A stretch of 57,017 nucleotides of DNA from Poseidonibacter lekithochrous (GTDB lineage: Bacteria > Campylobacterota > Campylobacteria > Campylobacterales > Arcobacteraceae), in NCBI RefSeq assembly GCF_018861145.1, contig NZ_JAHKQT010000020.1, forward strand, positions 1 to 57,017, read 5' to 3'. Under the pieces are notes generated by a model, which was given only the letters and a program-made list of their open reading frames with translations, searched no databases and had not been told where the DNA came from. Within the stretch, counting starts at the first letter, position 1. The number at the start of each line of letters is the position of its first letter. Both the position numbers and the translations under genes were made by a program. This document shows, piece after piece, positions 56,969-57,017 of this stretch.

Positions 56969-57017
56969 GTCGTAAACCTTAAATAAAAATATGTAACATA
57001 ATAACAAAAAACTATTT

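Overview
The window is AT-rich (roughly 30% G+C by eye), densely coded bacterial chromosome. Several traits point to the Campylobacterota (epsilonproteobacteria), most likely an Arcobacter-like genus. Complex I has two atypical small subunits where NuoE and NuoF should be. There is a Csd4/Pgp1-type peptidoglycan carboxypeptidase, a long-form QueH, a futalosine-pathway MqnD and a short MurB. The gene orders recA-eno-ftsB-AMIN and lpxB-fabZ-lpxA-clpX-mreB-mreC fit too. This is core genome: I see no rRNA, tRNA, CRISPR array, insertion sequence, integrase or prophage gene. No gene-free stretch exceeds 300 bases; the largest gaps are 27251-27484 and 31828-32043.

Layout. 1-353: remnant of a Spy/CpxP-like periplasmic gene broken by an in-frame TGA. 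424-3561: rpsU, and divergently moaC, a DUF493 gene, an M15 peptidase and csd4/pgp1. 3576-9709 (minus): metallophosphoesterase (LpxH-like), patatin, dnaE, surE and a small HTH-like protein. 9821-11069: two FlgO-like lipoproteins behind a strong sigma-70-type promoter. 11064-18261 (minus): recJ, pyrG, ccoG, a 168-aa unknown and mnmG. 18449-19063: ribE. 19071-25532 (minus): queH-lpxB-fabZ-lpxA-clpX-mreB-mreC. 25599-25991: a lipoprotein whose only plausible start is ATT. 26051-31827: an NDH-2-like flavoprotein, nfo, two Sel1-repeat lipoproteins, a membrane protein and an AAA ATPase. 32044-45951: nuoABCD-(E')-(F')-GHIJKLMN. 46015-53241: SLT-domain protein, mqnD, murB, topA, a YfcE-like phosphoesterase, bioB and a CPA2 antiporter. 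53219-56968 (minus): a small unknown, recA, eno, ftsB-like and an AMIN-domain protein.

How the genes fit together. Respiration is the main theme: complex I (here probably not NADH-dependent), a separate NDH-2-like oxidoreductase, MqnD for menaquinone and CcoG for cbb3 oxidase assembly. Envelope and shape form the second theme: MreB/MreC, Csd4, an M15 peptidase, an SLT transglycosylase, MurB, LpxA/LpxB/LpxH-like, FabZ, FtsB-like and AMIN proteins. Information-processing genes (dnaE, recJ, recA, nfo, topA, mnmG, queH, rpsU) are scattered between them.

Most interesting observations: (1) the subunit in the NuoF position looks like a shortened duplicate of the C-terminal, molybdopterin-oxidoreductase-like half of NuoG; (2) a lipoprotein gene appears to start at ATT behind a good Shine-Dalgarno; (3) a Spy/CpxP-like gene carries a premature TGA; (4) an AAA ATPase has a duplicated N-terminal module and Asn-Glu in its Walker B. 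I found no convincing new multi-gene defence or mobile system.
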